Below, piece by piece: positions 6,828-14,909 of a stretch of DNA of 57,388 nucleotides. Within the stretch, counting starts at the first letter, position 1; every line of letters starts with the position of its first letter. The stretch is from Acidobacteriota bacterium. Its GTDB lineage: Bacteria; Acidobacteriota; UBA6911; RPQK01; DATIPO01. A program made the translations under genes and the position numbers. The notes below the pieces were generated by a model. The model saw nothing but the letters and a program-made list of their open reading frames with translations, had not been told where the DNA came from and did not search any database. The stretch spans positions 1-57,388 of the forward strand of contig DATIPQ010000139.1 in the NCBI GenBank assembly GCA_035471785.1, in the 5' to 3' direction.

Positions 6828-7247
6828 CTAAGGTTCGAGGATCTCCAGCCACTTAACGCGGCCAAAATGCTTCCGGTCATAGGTCAGGATGCGCTCGAGG
6901 CCTTGCGTTTTGAGCCAGAAGGCATGGTAGGCATCGACAAAGTCGACATTTCGTGTGGCATAAAAGTCGAGTGCCGGGAGAATGATGTCGACCTCCGGAC
7001 AATCCAGATTGGGAGTGCTGAGGATGGTTTCCACCTTGTCAGCGATATCAGCCCTCTCCAGCCTGTAGAAAGACTCCAGCGTCCAGACGATCTCGGCGAT
7101 GACCAAAAGACTCGTTGTAAGCTGTACTTCGCCCGCAATCGCCTTTTCGAACAGAGCCTTCACCTTTTCCGCCTTGCTTGGATCGTCGTTGGTCAGGAAT
7201 CGTAAGAAGACGTTCGAATCGACGAACGTTACCTTGTCATCATTCAT
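6828..7247 (-). CDS. vapC: PIN domain toxin VapC
   Basis: A 139-residue PIN ribonuclease with Asp in TFVDSNVFLRFL (residue 10), Glu in LVIAEIVWTLE (around 51), Asp in VDFVDAYHAFWL (around 103) and Asp in LTYDRKHF near the end. This is the standard quartet that binds the catalytic metal. VapC toxins typically cleave initiator tRNA or 23S rRNA; the target here is unknown. The start overlaps the end of the upstream AbrB-type gene by 8 bp, so the two are translated together as a classical VapBC operon on the minus strand. Confidence 0.9.
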   Translation of the reverse strand: MNDDKVTFVDSNVFLRFLTNDDPSKAEKVKALFEKAIAGEVQLTTSLLVIAEIVWTLESFYRLERADIADKVETILSTPNLDCPEVDIILPALDFYATRNVDFVDAYHAFWLKTQGLERILTYDRKHFGRVKWLEILEP

Positions 7248-7491
7248 TCTCGGGTGCTTTCCCGCTACGGCGATCTTTCACCGTGGCACGGATCTCGTCA
7301 AAATCCTCCGGGCGCCGACTCGGCTCCACCGAGCCCTGGAGCTCAAGGATGCTCTTGGGCGGCGGCTTCAACACGACTTCGCCATCGCGGATTACAAATC
7401 GCACCCGATCTCCAATGTGCAGGGGTATCTCATCCCGGATCTTCTTGGGGATTGTCACCTGGCCCTTACGAGTTATTACCGAGGTAGCCAT
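7240..7491 (-). CDS. vapB: AbrB/SpoVT-family antitoxin VapB
   Basis: An 83-residue protein whose first 45 residues form a swapped-hairpin AbrB DNA-binding domain (SVITRKGQVTIPKKIRDEI, RVRFVIRDGEVVLKP). The C-terminal tail (EDFDEIRATVKDRR) would wrap the VapC toxin. It lies upstream of vapC and overlaps it by 8 bp, as in most VapBC modules, where VapB both neutralises the toxin and represses the operon. There is no good Shine-Dalgarno; TAGAGT lies 6 bp before the ATG, a weak version of the start-proximal -10 pattern seen elsewhere in the window. Confidence 0.9.
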   Translation of the reverse strand: MATSVITRKGQVTIPKKIRDEIPLHIGDRVRFVIRDGEVVLKPPPKSILELQGSVEPSRRPEDFDEIRATVKDRRSGKAPENE

Positions 7492-7643
7492 TCGCTCACT
7501 CTACTCCAACCGTTGGCCGAAAATTACTACCAGAGTCAGTCTAGTATGACCTATGACCTCCTGTCAATGCTCTGCCGGAGCAAAGCTATGCGGGAGGGTT
7601 TGATTTGGATGCGAGGCAGACGTTTCCGGCGCCCGGGGGATGC

Positions 7644-7649
7644 TACAAT
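7644..7649 (+). promoter_or_regulatory. -10-like TACAAT 9 bp before the SpoIIE-type gene
   Basis: TACAAT at 7644-7649 is followed by nine bases and ATG 7659, without a Shine-Dalgarno. Suggests a leaderless or nearly leaderless transcript. Confidence 0.5.
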
Positions 7650-7658
7650 TCGCGGGTT

Positions 7659-8879
7659 ATGCCGCTGGAGACTTTGCAGGACTTTGAGCATCGCAACTCG
7701 CGCCATCTTTGCATCGCCTTTACCCGGGCGCTGATCGACTCTAAGAATCTGGCCGAGTTCTTGGAGATGGTGCTGCCCGGGGTGGGGCGGGTGTTCGGGA
7801 CTTCGCGGGTTTCGCTGGTGGACTATCGCGAGCACAGCGACCAGTTCGTGCTGCTGCACTTCGAAGGCTACGGGCACGAAGCCCGTTTCGAGCTGCAACG
7901 ACGCATGCCCCAGATGAAGCTGAGGGAGGCTCTCAAGACCCGGCTCCCCTACCGGTCGTCGGACGACCCGCGCTTCCTGGTCATCCCCTTCTACTTGCGC
8001 GACATCCTTGAAGCCATGCTGATCCTGGAATACGACGAGCCCTCCCAAGCCGAGTTGGGCGAAGCCGGGCGCGAGGCCGCCCAGGTGGTGTCGCGCATGC
8101 TGGGATTGCTGATGTCGTCGGCGCGGCTCAAGGTCAACCAGGACCAGACCTTCAGCCACGAAGACCTGAGAAAAGCCCGTCAGATTCAGCTCAGCTACCT
8201 GCCCGGCAACGACCGCACTTACAGCGACATCTGCGAGGTTCACGGATACAACCGCTCTTCGGCCCTGGTGGGGGGCGACTATTTCGACTACTTCTGCACC
8301 CGTCCGGGGACGCTGCAAGGCGTGCTGGCCGATGCCTGCGGACACGGCATGGCGGCGGCGCTGATCGTCTCGACCTTCCGCGGACTGCTGCATTCGGAAA
8401 TGGGCCGGCGCAGCGACTTCAGCGGGCTGTTCGACTACATCAACCGCTCCATCCATTCAGGCGATGAATACATTCAGTACTTGACAGGGGTCTTTTTCGA
8501 TTTCGATGAGAAGAGCCGGCGCCTTTACTATTGCAATGCCGGCCATTACGATCCGCTCATCATCTCGCCGGGCGGCAAGTTACGGACGCTGCCCGGTGGA
8601 GGCCCTCCTTTGGGTATGTTCAAGGAGTCCACCTACGGCATGTCCCGGACCGAACTGCAGCAAGGCGATTTGCTGGCCCTGTTTACCGACGGACTCATCG
8701 ATTTGCAGAACCCCAAGGGCGAATTCTTCGGGGTGGAGGGATTGACCGGCCTCTTGACGCGCCTCCACGACCGTCCCCTCAACGATATCTCCCAGGGGGT
8801 CTTGGACGAAGCTCACAAGTTCGGGGGACGGGTCAACATGGAGGATGACGTCACCCTCTTCTTGATGCGCGTGCATTGA
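7659..8879 (+). CDS. PP2C-type SpoIIE serine phosphatase with N-terminal sensor region
   Basis: A 406-residue protein. The first ~170 residues look like a GAF-type sensor domain (FGTSRVSLVDYREHSDQFVLL). The C-terminal half is a SpoIIE/RsbU phosphatase: metal-binding GGDYFDYF at about 205-212, ADACGHGMAAAL at about 224-235, GHYDPLI near 298, and FTDGLIDL near 342. Such enzymes dephosphorylate anti-sigma-factor antagonists in partner-switching pathways, but no STAS or RsbW gene is nearby. ATG 7659 (MPLETLQDF) is preferred over an in-frame start at 7605 because the longer N-terminus has no ribosome site and would include the -10-like TACAAT. All four metal-site motifs look intact. Confidence 0.9.
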   Translation: MPLETLQDFEHRNSRHLCIAFTRALIDSKNLAEFLEMVLPGVGRVFGTSRVSLVDYREHSDQFVLLHFEGYGHEARFELQRRMPQMKLREALKTRLPYRSSDDPRFLVIPFYLRDILEAMLILEYDEPSQAELGEAGREAAQVVSRMLGLLMSSARLKVNQDQTFSHEDLRKARQIQLSYLPGNDRTYSDICEVHGYNRSSALVGGDYFDYFCTRPGTLQGVLADACGHGMAAALIVSTFRGLLHSEMGRRSDFSGLFDYINRSIHSGDEYIQYLTGVFFDFDEKSRRLYYCNAGHYDPLIISPGGKLRTLPGGGPPLGMFKESTYGMSRTELQQGDLLALFTDGLIDLQNPKGEFFGVEGLTGLLTRLHDRPLNDISQGVLDEAHKFGGRVNMEDDVTLFLMRVH

Positions 8880-8898
8880 GCTGGGAGCCGCCGCTTGC

Positions 8899-9525
8899 CT
8901 AATTCAACAGGGACTCAAGCTCGGTCAGGCGGCGGGAGAGGTCTTCGACCTGCTCTTCCAATTGGGCCATGCGCTCTTCCAGCGGGGATGGACGGGGGCG
9001 CGGCGGGGCCGATTCTTGAGTGGGCTGTTCCAGGTCGTTGGAAGCCAGAATCCAGCGGGTTTCCTTTTGGCCGGGCTGGCGGGCCAGTTCCACCACCAGA
9101 GGAGGATCGGCCTGGGAGAGGTCGTGCAGGGGATCCAGGACCTCAGCCAGCGAGTCGAAGTGAAAGAGACGCTCGCTGCGGCTGCGCAGTTCGCCGGGGG
9201 TTTGCGCTCCCCTCAAGAGCAGCAGCGTGAGCAGCGCCTTGCAGTCGTCGGAAACGTCGTAGGCCGACTCCAGGCTGTGCTTCCAGCGGTCCACACGGGC
9301 TCCCGAGACCCGTTCCACCCAGCCTTCCTGCACCAATACCCGCAGCACATTGTGGACGTCGGCCTCCTCGAGGCTCATGACCGGATCGCGGTTGCTCTTT
9401 TGATTGCAGGCTGCCACCACCGCCTTGAGGGTGAGCGGATAATACTCGGGAGTGGTCTGTTCTTTCTCCAGCAAGGCGCCCAGAACACGGCGCTCGCGGG
9501 GTCCCAATTGGGGGATGCTTCGCAT
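8899..9525 (-). CDS. YceH/DUF480 family protein
   Basis: A 208-residue protein of the YceH family (DUF480), which has two winged-helix domains. Characteristic are LGPRERRVLGALLEKEQTTPEYYPLT at the start, CNQKSNRDPVM near residue 40 and TLLLLRGAQTPGELR near 105. The C-terminus after residue 175 is a predicted coiled coil (EERMAQLEEQVEDLSRRL). The family is widespread in bacteria and its molecular role is unknown. Its ATG lies 4 bp after the stop of a small upstream gene on the same strand, so the two are probably co-transcribed. Confidence 0.9.
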   Translation of the reverse strand: MRSIPQLGPRERRVLGALLEKEQTTPEYYPLTLKAVVAACNQKSNRDPVMSLEEADVHNVLRVLVQEGWVERVSGARVDRWKHSLESAYDVSDDCKALLTLLLLRGAQTPGELRSRSERLFHFDSLAEVLDPLHDLSQADPPLVVELARQPGQKETRWILASNDLEQPTQESAPPRPRPSPLEERMAQLEEQVEDLSRRLTELESLLN

Positions 9526-9529
9526 GGAA

Positions 9530-9778
9530 TCAGATTAACCCGCCACACCGCTTCGGTCCAGCTTGGCGCACTCCCAGGGCATCTTCGAAGCTCTCTCCCC
9601 GTTCAAGGGACAGCGAAATGCTCTCCGAGGTAGAGACGGCCAAGGCGGACAATGAAAGTGCAAGCGCGGCGATGCTCTCGCGGGGGGCGGCTTCGATCAC
9701 CTCAACCTGCTCGCTTGCGACGTCGAACTGCGGCAGACCCTCGGCGCTGCCAAAGGTAAAGCCCAACCGGCCGGACAT
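9530..9778 (-). CDS. small conserved-looking protein upstream of yceH, N-terminus uncertain
   Basis: From ATG 9778 the protein has 82 residues and no family I can name. The reading frame remains open to 9859 and the upstream residues (KLSSGGIFISTDGAESWLH) look as protein-like as the rest. The true start may therefore be a non-standard codon such as ATT at 9838, which follows AAGG. The stop lies 4 bp before the yceH start, supporting a real two-gene operon. The second half is Ala/Leu/Ser-rich (SIAALALSLSALAVST) and helical. The sequence upstream is shared with the divergent ADOP permease gene. Confidence 0.5.
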   Translation of the reverse strand: MSGRLGFTFGSAEGLPQFDVASEQVEVIEAAPRESIAALALSLSALAVSTSESISLSLERGESFEDALGVRQAGPKRCGGLI

Positions 9779-9890
9779 ATGCAGCCAGGACTCGGCGCCG
9801 TCGGTGCTGATAAAGATGCCGCCGGAGGAAAGTTTAATCCTTGCCCCTTTTCCCGGTTAACCTCCTGCCCTGCATATCCGTTCTGGAGAT

Positions 9891-12347
9891 ATGAGAGATC
9901 TTAGCAAGGACCTTCGCTTCGCTTTCCGCATGCTCGTCAAGAGCCCTCTTTTCACCCTGGTAGCAATAGTATCCCTGGCCTTGGGGATCGGCGTCAACAC
10001 GGCATTCTTCAGCCTGATCAACGCCGTTTTCTGGACGACCCTGCCCATGCACCAGCCGCAGCAGTTGGTGGAGATCTACACCCGGGACAGCAGCGGCTTC
10101 ATCTACGGCACTTCGTCCTATCCCGACTACCGCGAGATACGGGACGAGAACGAGGTCTTCACTTCGGTGGCTTGCGAGAATCAGACCTTGGCCAGCATTG
10201 ACGTCAACCAGGAGACCCGCCTTTCCTTCGGCGAGTTGGTCAGCGGCAACTATTTTTCAACGCTGGGGGTGCAAGCCCACGCCGGGCGCATGCTCAACGA
10301 AAGCGACGACCGAAAGGTCGGAGCCCACCCGGTTGTGGTGATCGGATACCGTTTCTGGGAACGGGTCCTGGGCAAGGATCCCGAGGTGCTCGGCAGCACC
10401 CTGGAGATCAGCGGAAGTCCCTTTGAAATTGTCGGAATCGCCCCCCAGGAGTTCACCAGTTCCATGAAGATCCTGGCCATCGATTTCTGGGTGACCAGCA
10501 GCATGCTGGCCGTGATCGACGACGGCGAGGATCTGAACAACCGAGGAGGACGCTCCCTGCGCCTGGTGGCCCGCCTCAAGCCTGGAGTCAGTCTGCAGCA
10601 GGCCCAGGCCAATCTGGATGTCATCCAGGCCCGTTTGGAGCAGGAGTATCCACAATTCAACAAGAACCGGGATTTTTCCTTGATGCCCACCGATGAAGTC
10701 GTGCTGCATCCTGTCGTGGACAGCGCCCTCACTCCGGTGGCGGCTCTTCTGATGGGACTCTTCGGATTGGTCCTGCTGGTCGCCTGTACCAACCTGGCCA
10801 GTCTGCTGCTGGCCCGCTCCTCCAGCCGAGCCCGCGAAATCGCGGTGCGTTTGGCCATGGGCGCCGGCCGGGCCCGCATCATCCGTCAACTGCTCTGCGA
10901 GAACCTGATGCTGGCGCTGAGCGGCGGCCTCATCGGGGTGGGATTGGCCTTCCTGCTGGGCAGGCTGCTGCTGGCCTTTCAGCCCCCCATTCCCCTGCCC
11001 CTGTCCCTCGATCTCTCTCCCGACCTGCGCGTGCTCTTCTTCGCCCTGGGCCTGAGCTTGGCCACGGGACTGCTCTTCGGACTGGCTCCGGCCTGGCGCA
11101 GCAGCCGTCCCGACTTGGTGCCCGCACTCAAGAATGAAGAGATGACCTTCGGAGGATCGCGACGCTTTTTCACCTTCCGCAATCTGCTGGTGATGGCTCA
11201 GGTGACCCTGTCGCTGGTGCTGTTGGTGGCTTCAGGACTCTTTGTGCGCAGCCTCGGCGCGGCTCAGTCGATATCGGTCGGCTTCGAGATGGAGGAGGCC
11301 CTGCTGCTGAAAGTGGACGCCAGGCTGTCCGGGCATGAGGGCTCGCAAGGCGCGCGCCGGATGGCTCAGGCTTTGAAAGAGCGCATCGCCTCCTTGGCCG
11401 GCGTGAAGTCGGTGTCGGTAGCCTCCAAAGTGCCCCTGGGCATGGAGGTCAATTCGCGCGGGTTCCACTTGCCCGGGGACGCCCGCCCTCAGCCGGGCGA
11501 TCCCGGACGCGAGGTGGACGCGGCCATCGTCGACGAGAACTACTTCGAGGCTCTCGACATCCCCATCCTGCGGGGCAGGGATTTCGAAGCGGGCGAAGAC
11601 GAGTCGAGTCCCTTGACGGTGGTGATCAGCCAGGCCATGGCCCAGCGTTATTGGCCCGGTCAGGACCCGCTGGGCCAGACTCTTCGCTATCGCGGCTTCG
11701 AGGGACCCGAGGCCGAGATCGTAGGCATCGCCCAGGACACCAAGGTAAGGACGCTGGGAGAAGCGCCGCGTCCTTACCTCTACCTCAACTTCTACCAGAA
11801 CCCCGTCTCTTTCCAGTCCTTCATCATCCGCACCCAGGGTCCGCCCCAGGCTTTGCAGCAGACCGTCCGCCGTGAGGTCAAGGAAGAGGTTCCCGGCTTG
11901 GCCATGCTGGAATTCAAGACGATGGACGAACATCTCGCCCTGGGCCTCTTCCCCATCCGCATGGCGGGCTACGTGCTGGCTGGAATGGGAGCGCTGGCCC
12001 TGCTGCTGGCCGTAACCGGCGTCTACGGAGTGCTCTCCTACTCGGTGGCGGGACGCACCCGCGAAGTGGGCATCCGGATGGCCCTGGGCGCCGACCGCAG
12101 AGCGGTCATCGGCCAAATAAGCTGGCAAGGAATGAAGGTGGTCATCCCCGGCATCTTGATGGGCCTGGCGGGAGCGGCGGCGCTGAGCGGACTGCTGAGC
12201 AGCCTGCTGGTAGGAATCGAGGCGCTCGATCCGCTGACTTTCTTGCTGGTGCCGGTGCTGTTGGCGGGGGTCGCCTTGGCTGCGGCCCTGGTCCCCGCCC
12301 GCCGCGCGGCAAGGATCAGCCCGTTAGACGCGCTCCGCTACGAGTAG
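9891..12347 (+). CDS. ADOP-family ABC transporter permease (MacB/FtsX-like)
   Basis: An 818-residue permease typical of Acidobacteria. The N-terminus DLRFAFRMLVKSPLFT, followed by a first TM helix (ALGIGVNTAFFSLINAV), matches the ADOP signature. A large periplasmic MacB-type core domain follows (residues ~50-270), then an FtsX domain with three TM helices (~285-400), a second half beginning at about 430, another periplasmic domain and a C-terminal FtsX domain (~690-815). The family lacks its own ATPase, and none is adjacent. The substrate is unknown; MacB-like proteins use mechanotransmission to expel peptides or drugs. GGAG lies only 2 bp before ATG 9891. It is divergent from the yceH operon. 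Confidence 0.9.
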   Translation: MRDLSKDLRFAFRMLVKSPLFTLVAIVSLALGIGVNTAFFSLINAVFWTTLPMHQPQQLVEIYTRDSSGFIYGTSSYPDYREIRDENEVFTSVACENQTLASIDVNQETRLSFGELVSGNYFSTLGVQAHAGRMLNESDDRKVGAHPVVVIGYRFWERVLGKDPEVLGSTLEISGSPFEIVGIAPQEFTSSMKILAIDFWVTSSMLAVIDDGEDLNNRGGRSLRLVARLKPGVSLQQAQANLDVIQARLEQEYPQFNKNRDFSLMPTDEVVLHPVVDSALTPVAALLMGLFGLVLLVACTNLASLLLARSSSRAREIAVRLAMGAGRARIIRQLLCENLMLALSGGLIGVGLAFLLGRLLLAFQPPIPLPLSLDLSPDLRVLFFALGLSLATGLLFGLAPAWRSSRPDLVPALKNEEMTFGGSRRFFTFRNLLVMAQVTLSLVLLVASGLFVRSLGAAQSISVGFEMEEALLLKVDARLSGHEGSQGARRMAQALKERIASLAGVKSVSVASKVPLGMEVNSRGFHLPGDARPQPGDPGREVDAAIVDENYFEALDIPILRGRDFEAGEDESSPLTVVISQAMAQRYWPGQDPLGQTLRYRGFEGPEAEIVGIAQDTKVRTLGEAPRPYLYLNFYQNPVSFQSFIIRTQGPPQALQQTVRREVKEEVPGLAMLEFKTMDEHLALGLFPIRMAGYVLAGMGALALLLAVTGVYGVLSYSVAGRTREVGIRMALGADRRAVIGQISWQGMKVVIPGILMGLAGAAALSGLLSSLLVGIEALDPLTFLLVPVLLAGVALAAALVPARRAARISPLDALRYE

Positions 12348-12357
12348 CGCGTCCAAC

Positions 12358-12385
12358 GCCCTCCATAGCCTCGGCGAAGGAGGGC
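12358..12385 (+). terminator. weak hairpin after the ADOP permease gene
   Basis: GCCCTCC (12358-12364) and GGAGGGC (12379-12385) form a 7-bp stem with a 14-base loop, 11 bp after the stop. No clean T-run follows, so terminator activity is uncertain. Confidence 0.3.
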
Positions 12386-12426
12386 CCTCTTAAAAGCAAA
12401 GTCGCGGATTATTCTGAGGAAGGGCC

Positions 12427-14067
12427 TTACTTAGAGGCCTGCAGAGCCTTGCGGAAGAGTTCGGCGGCCCTAGGCATCAACTCGATGGCCTTCTGCACCT
12501 GGTTGTCGATTTCCAGCGTGACCTTCATGGCCCGGCTCTCGCCGAAGATGGCCAAAAAGACCTCGCGCTCCAGCCGGTTGGCCATGACCTCTCGGCTTTC
12601 CTCGAATTCCTCCTCGCTGAACTCGACCTTCTTCTCTTCCAGGTAGTCGCGGAAGAGCTCCATGGCGCGGCTGTCGGGTGAAATCGTCAGACTCTGGGCC
12701 AGTTCTTCCTGCTTCTCTTCGGGCCACTGGCTGACGGTTTCGTAGGCGTAGGCGTAGCTCTTGTCGCTGTCGACTTCGCCGCGGATGAGCTTGCCTGAGA
12801 ACTGATAGTAGTAATTGCGGTAGCTGGCCTGGGCTGCCAGTTTGGGCAGCAAGTCGCTTTCTTCCACCACGTCGGGCTTGATCCCGCCTCCGGCGAACAC
12901 CTCGCGTCCGGCGTCGGTGAGGTGGGCTTCGCCCGACAAGTCAGGATCTTCAGTGGTTTCCCAGTCATAGACGCCACCCTGATAGGGACGCTGGATGAGG
13001 CGGTCGGAAGGCGTGTAGTACTTGCCCGTGGTGAGGGTCAAGCCGCGGTTGTCGCTGAGAGTAAAGACGGTCTGGACCAAGGCTTTTCCGAAGCTGGTCT
13101 CGCCCACGATGAGGGCGCGGTCATGATCCTGCAGGGCCCCCGAGACGATCTCGGAAGCGCTGGCGCTGTGACGGTTGATCAGGACCACCATGGGATAGTC
13201 GTACTGACGTCCATGGGGCGCGATGTAGCGTTGATCGACTTCGCCTCCCCGCCCGCGGGTGGAGACGATGACTTGCTTGCGGGCCAGAAATCGGTCGGCA
13301 ACTTCGATCGATTGACGCAGCGATCCGCCCGGGTTGTTGCGAAGGTCGAGGATCAAGCCCTCCAGATTCTGGGCGTCCAACTGCTCCAGGGCCTGGTCGA
13401 GTTCATGGCTGGTGGTTTCGGAAAAGCGGTCGATGCGGATGTAGCCGATACCGGGACGCAGATGGAAGGCATAGCGGATGGTGTAGATGGGAATGGCGTC
13501 CCGTTCCACGGTCAGATCCATGGGCTCATCGGCGCCGGGACGCTCCACCGTGATGTCGACCGTGGTGCCTTTGGGTCCCTTCAGCTTGGAGATGACCTCG
13601 TCCACCGTCCAGTCGTCGATGGGCTCGCCGTTGACTCTCGAAATGATGTCGCCGTGGCGCAAGCCGACCCGCGAGGCCGGGGTTCCCTCGGAAGGAGGCT
13701 GCACGATGCGGATGCGTCCGGTGCCCGGACGTTCGGGGCGGATCGAGATGCCCAGCCCGTAGTACTGCCCCTGCTGCTCTTCCCGCAGCTTGCTGTAGTC
13801 GGGAGCGGCGAAGTAGGAACTGTGAGGATCAAGGGTGTTGAGCATGCCGTGAATGGCGTTGCCTACCAATTCCTCGGAATCAACCTCCTGAGCATAGTTG
13901 GACTGGACCGTAGCCAGTGCTTCAGAGAAGGTCTTGAGCAATTGATCCAACTGGGCCGTCTGGTCGACTTCTCCGCCCGCCCGCACGGCATCGCCGAACC
14001 AGCCGCCGGCCAGAGCGCCGGCCAAAATCAGGATGAGAAAAACAGCACCTATCTTGTATCGCTTCAT
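12427..14067 (-). CDS. ctpA: carboxyl-terminal processing protease, S41 family
   Basis: A 546-residue secreted protease. A signal/anchor helix occupies residues ~5-25 (IGAVFLILILAGALAGGWF). A tail-binding N-terminal region follows, then a PDZ domain at ~95-175 (GLRHGDIISRVNGEPI) that binds substrate C-termini. The S41 catalytic core has the Ser/Lys dyad: Ser in RHSASASEIV at about 302 and Lys in ETSFGKALV at about 327, both present. A helical C-terminal extension continues to 546. Such enzymes trim or degrade periplasmic proteins from the C-terminus. GAGGTAG precedes ATG 14067. It converges with the ADOP gene, 80 bp apart. Confidence 0.93.
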   Translation of the reverse strand: MKRYKIGAVFLILILAGALAGGWFGDAVRAGGEVDQTAQLDQLLKTFSEALATVQSNYAQEVDSEELVGNAIHGMLNTLDPHSSYFAAPDYSKLREEQQGQYYGLGISIRPERPGTGRIRIVQPPSEGTPASRVGLRHGDIISRVNGEPIDDWTVDEVISKLKGPKGTTVDITVERPGADEPMDLTVERDAIPIYTIRYAFHLRPGIGYIRIDRFSETTSHELDQALEQLDAQNLEGLILDLRNNPGGSLRQSIEVADRFLARKQVIVSTRGRGGEVDQRYIAPHGRQYDYPMVVLINRHSASASEIVSGALQDHDRALIVGETSFGKALVQTVFTLSDNRGLTLTTGKYYTPSDRLIQRPYQGGVYDWETTEDPDLSGEAHLTDAGREVFAGGGIKPDVVEESDLLPKLAAQASYRNYYYQFSGKLIRGEVDSDKSYAYAYETVSQWPEEKQEELAQSLTISPDSRAMELFRDYLEEKKVEFSEEEFEESREVMANRLEREVFLAIFGESRAMKVTLEIDNQVQKAIELMPRAAELFRKALQASK

Positions 14068-14400
14068 CGACTACCTCTAATGGTTGGCTCGTCCCTCTTT
14101 GAAGTTGACCCTCTTCCTTTGAAGCTCACCCTCTTCATCTACCTTTGAGACGTCCTTGCCTTCTCAAACGTTGCAGCGTCTGCTCTTTATTGACGTTGCA
14201 GCGGCGGCCAGGTTCAAACATTTAACGCCGCTCTGTAAGCCGGCGCCGGGCTTGAACTTTCAGGACATGGACAGGGACGCTCCTTTCGGAGCCCACAGTA
14301 TACCGTACTCGCTCGCCCTGCGGTTTCTCAATCGGCGCGGCCTCCCGAAAGACGCAACTCTTCCCGTCCGAGCCGTCGTTCAAGCGGCGCCATCCTCTGT
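14068..14400. other. 333-bp gap with short imperfect repeats
   Basis: Around 14090-14150 the motif CTTTGAAG(T/C)T-ACCCTCTTC recurs two to three times. Open frames here lack ribosome sites and protein-like composition. It probably holds the leader of the S41 gene. Confidence 0.4.
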
Positions 14401-14676
14401 TCAAAGGCTGTCGAGAGGGATTTCCTTGCCCTTGGAGTCGAACATCCTTCTCAGCACGAAGCGGGCATCGCTGAAAGGAGTTTGGCTGACCCACTGCCTC
14501 CCGATTGGCTTGAAGATCTTGGAGCCGCGGCCCTCCAGCAACTTGACGTGAATGGACTTGTGCGAGCGCTTGGTGACGCGCCCATGAGAGAGGCCGGCCC
14601 GCTTCCAATCGGTCCTTTCGAACTCGACTAAGTTCCTGCGATCAAAATCGCCGCCCGACGACGATCTATTGCTCAT
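14401..14676 (-). CDS. small basic hypothetical protein, 91 aa
   Basis: A strongly basic protein without a recognised family. It begins MSNRSSSGGDFDRRNLVEFE and ends FDSKGKEIPLDSL; Lys, Arg and His make up a large share, for example RVTKRSHKSIHVKLLEGRG near residues 36-54. ATG 14676 is chosen because GGGGGAAG lies 8 bp upstream; an in-frame ATG at 14706 is possible but has no ribosome site. It is isolated between the protease gene and the divergent GH3 gene. The basic charge suggests nucleic-acid or ribosome binding, but that is only a guess. Confidence 0.5.
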   Translation of the reverse strand: MSNRSSSGGDFDRRNLVEFERTDWKRAGLSHGRVTKRSHKSIHVKLLEGRGSKIFKPIGRQWVSQTPFSDARFVLRRMFDSKGKEIPLDSL

Positions 14677-14896
14677 GGATGATTCTTCCCCCATGGTTTT
14701 AACCACTCTTGTTCCTTCAACCGACTGGCAGTCTAAGTACCGCCAACCATAGTTACTTTAACGAATTTTGCTCGTTTAGAAAAGTAATCAATCAATTCTA
14801 GCCAAAGCAATACTTGCTCAGATGGATGTGAAGGGCGTCCCCGGGGGTGCCGCCGAAGCTTCCAGCCGGTAGCGGCTTTGACCTTGGAGCTGCTGC

Positions 14897-14902
14897 TATA
14901 CT
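14897..14902 (+). promoter_or_regulatory. -10-like TATACT 7 bp before the GH3 gene
   Basis: TATACT at 14897-14902 precedes ATG 14910 by seven bases with no Shine-Dalgarno. TTGACC lies upstream but only 13 bp away, too close for a normal -35. Confidence 0.45.
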
Positions 14903-14909
14903 TGGCAAG

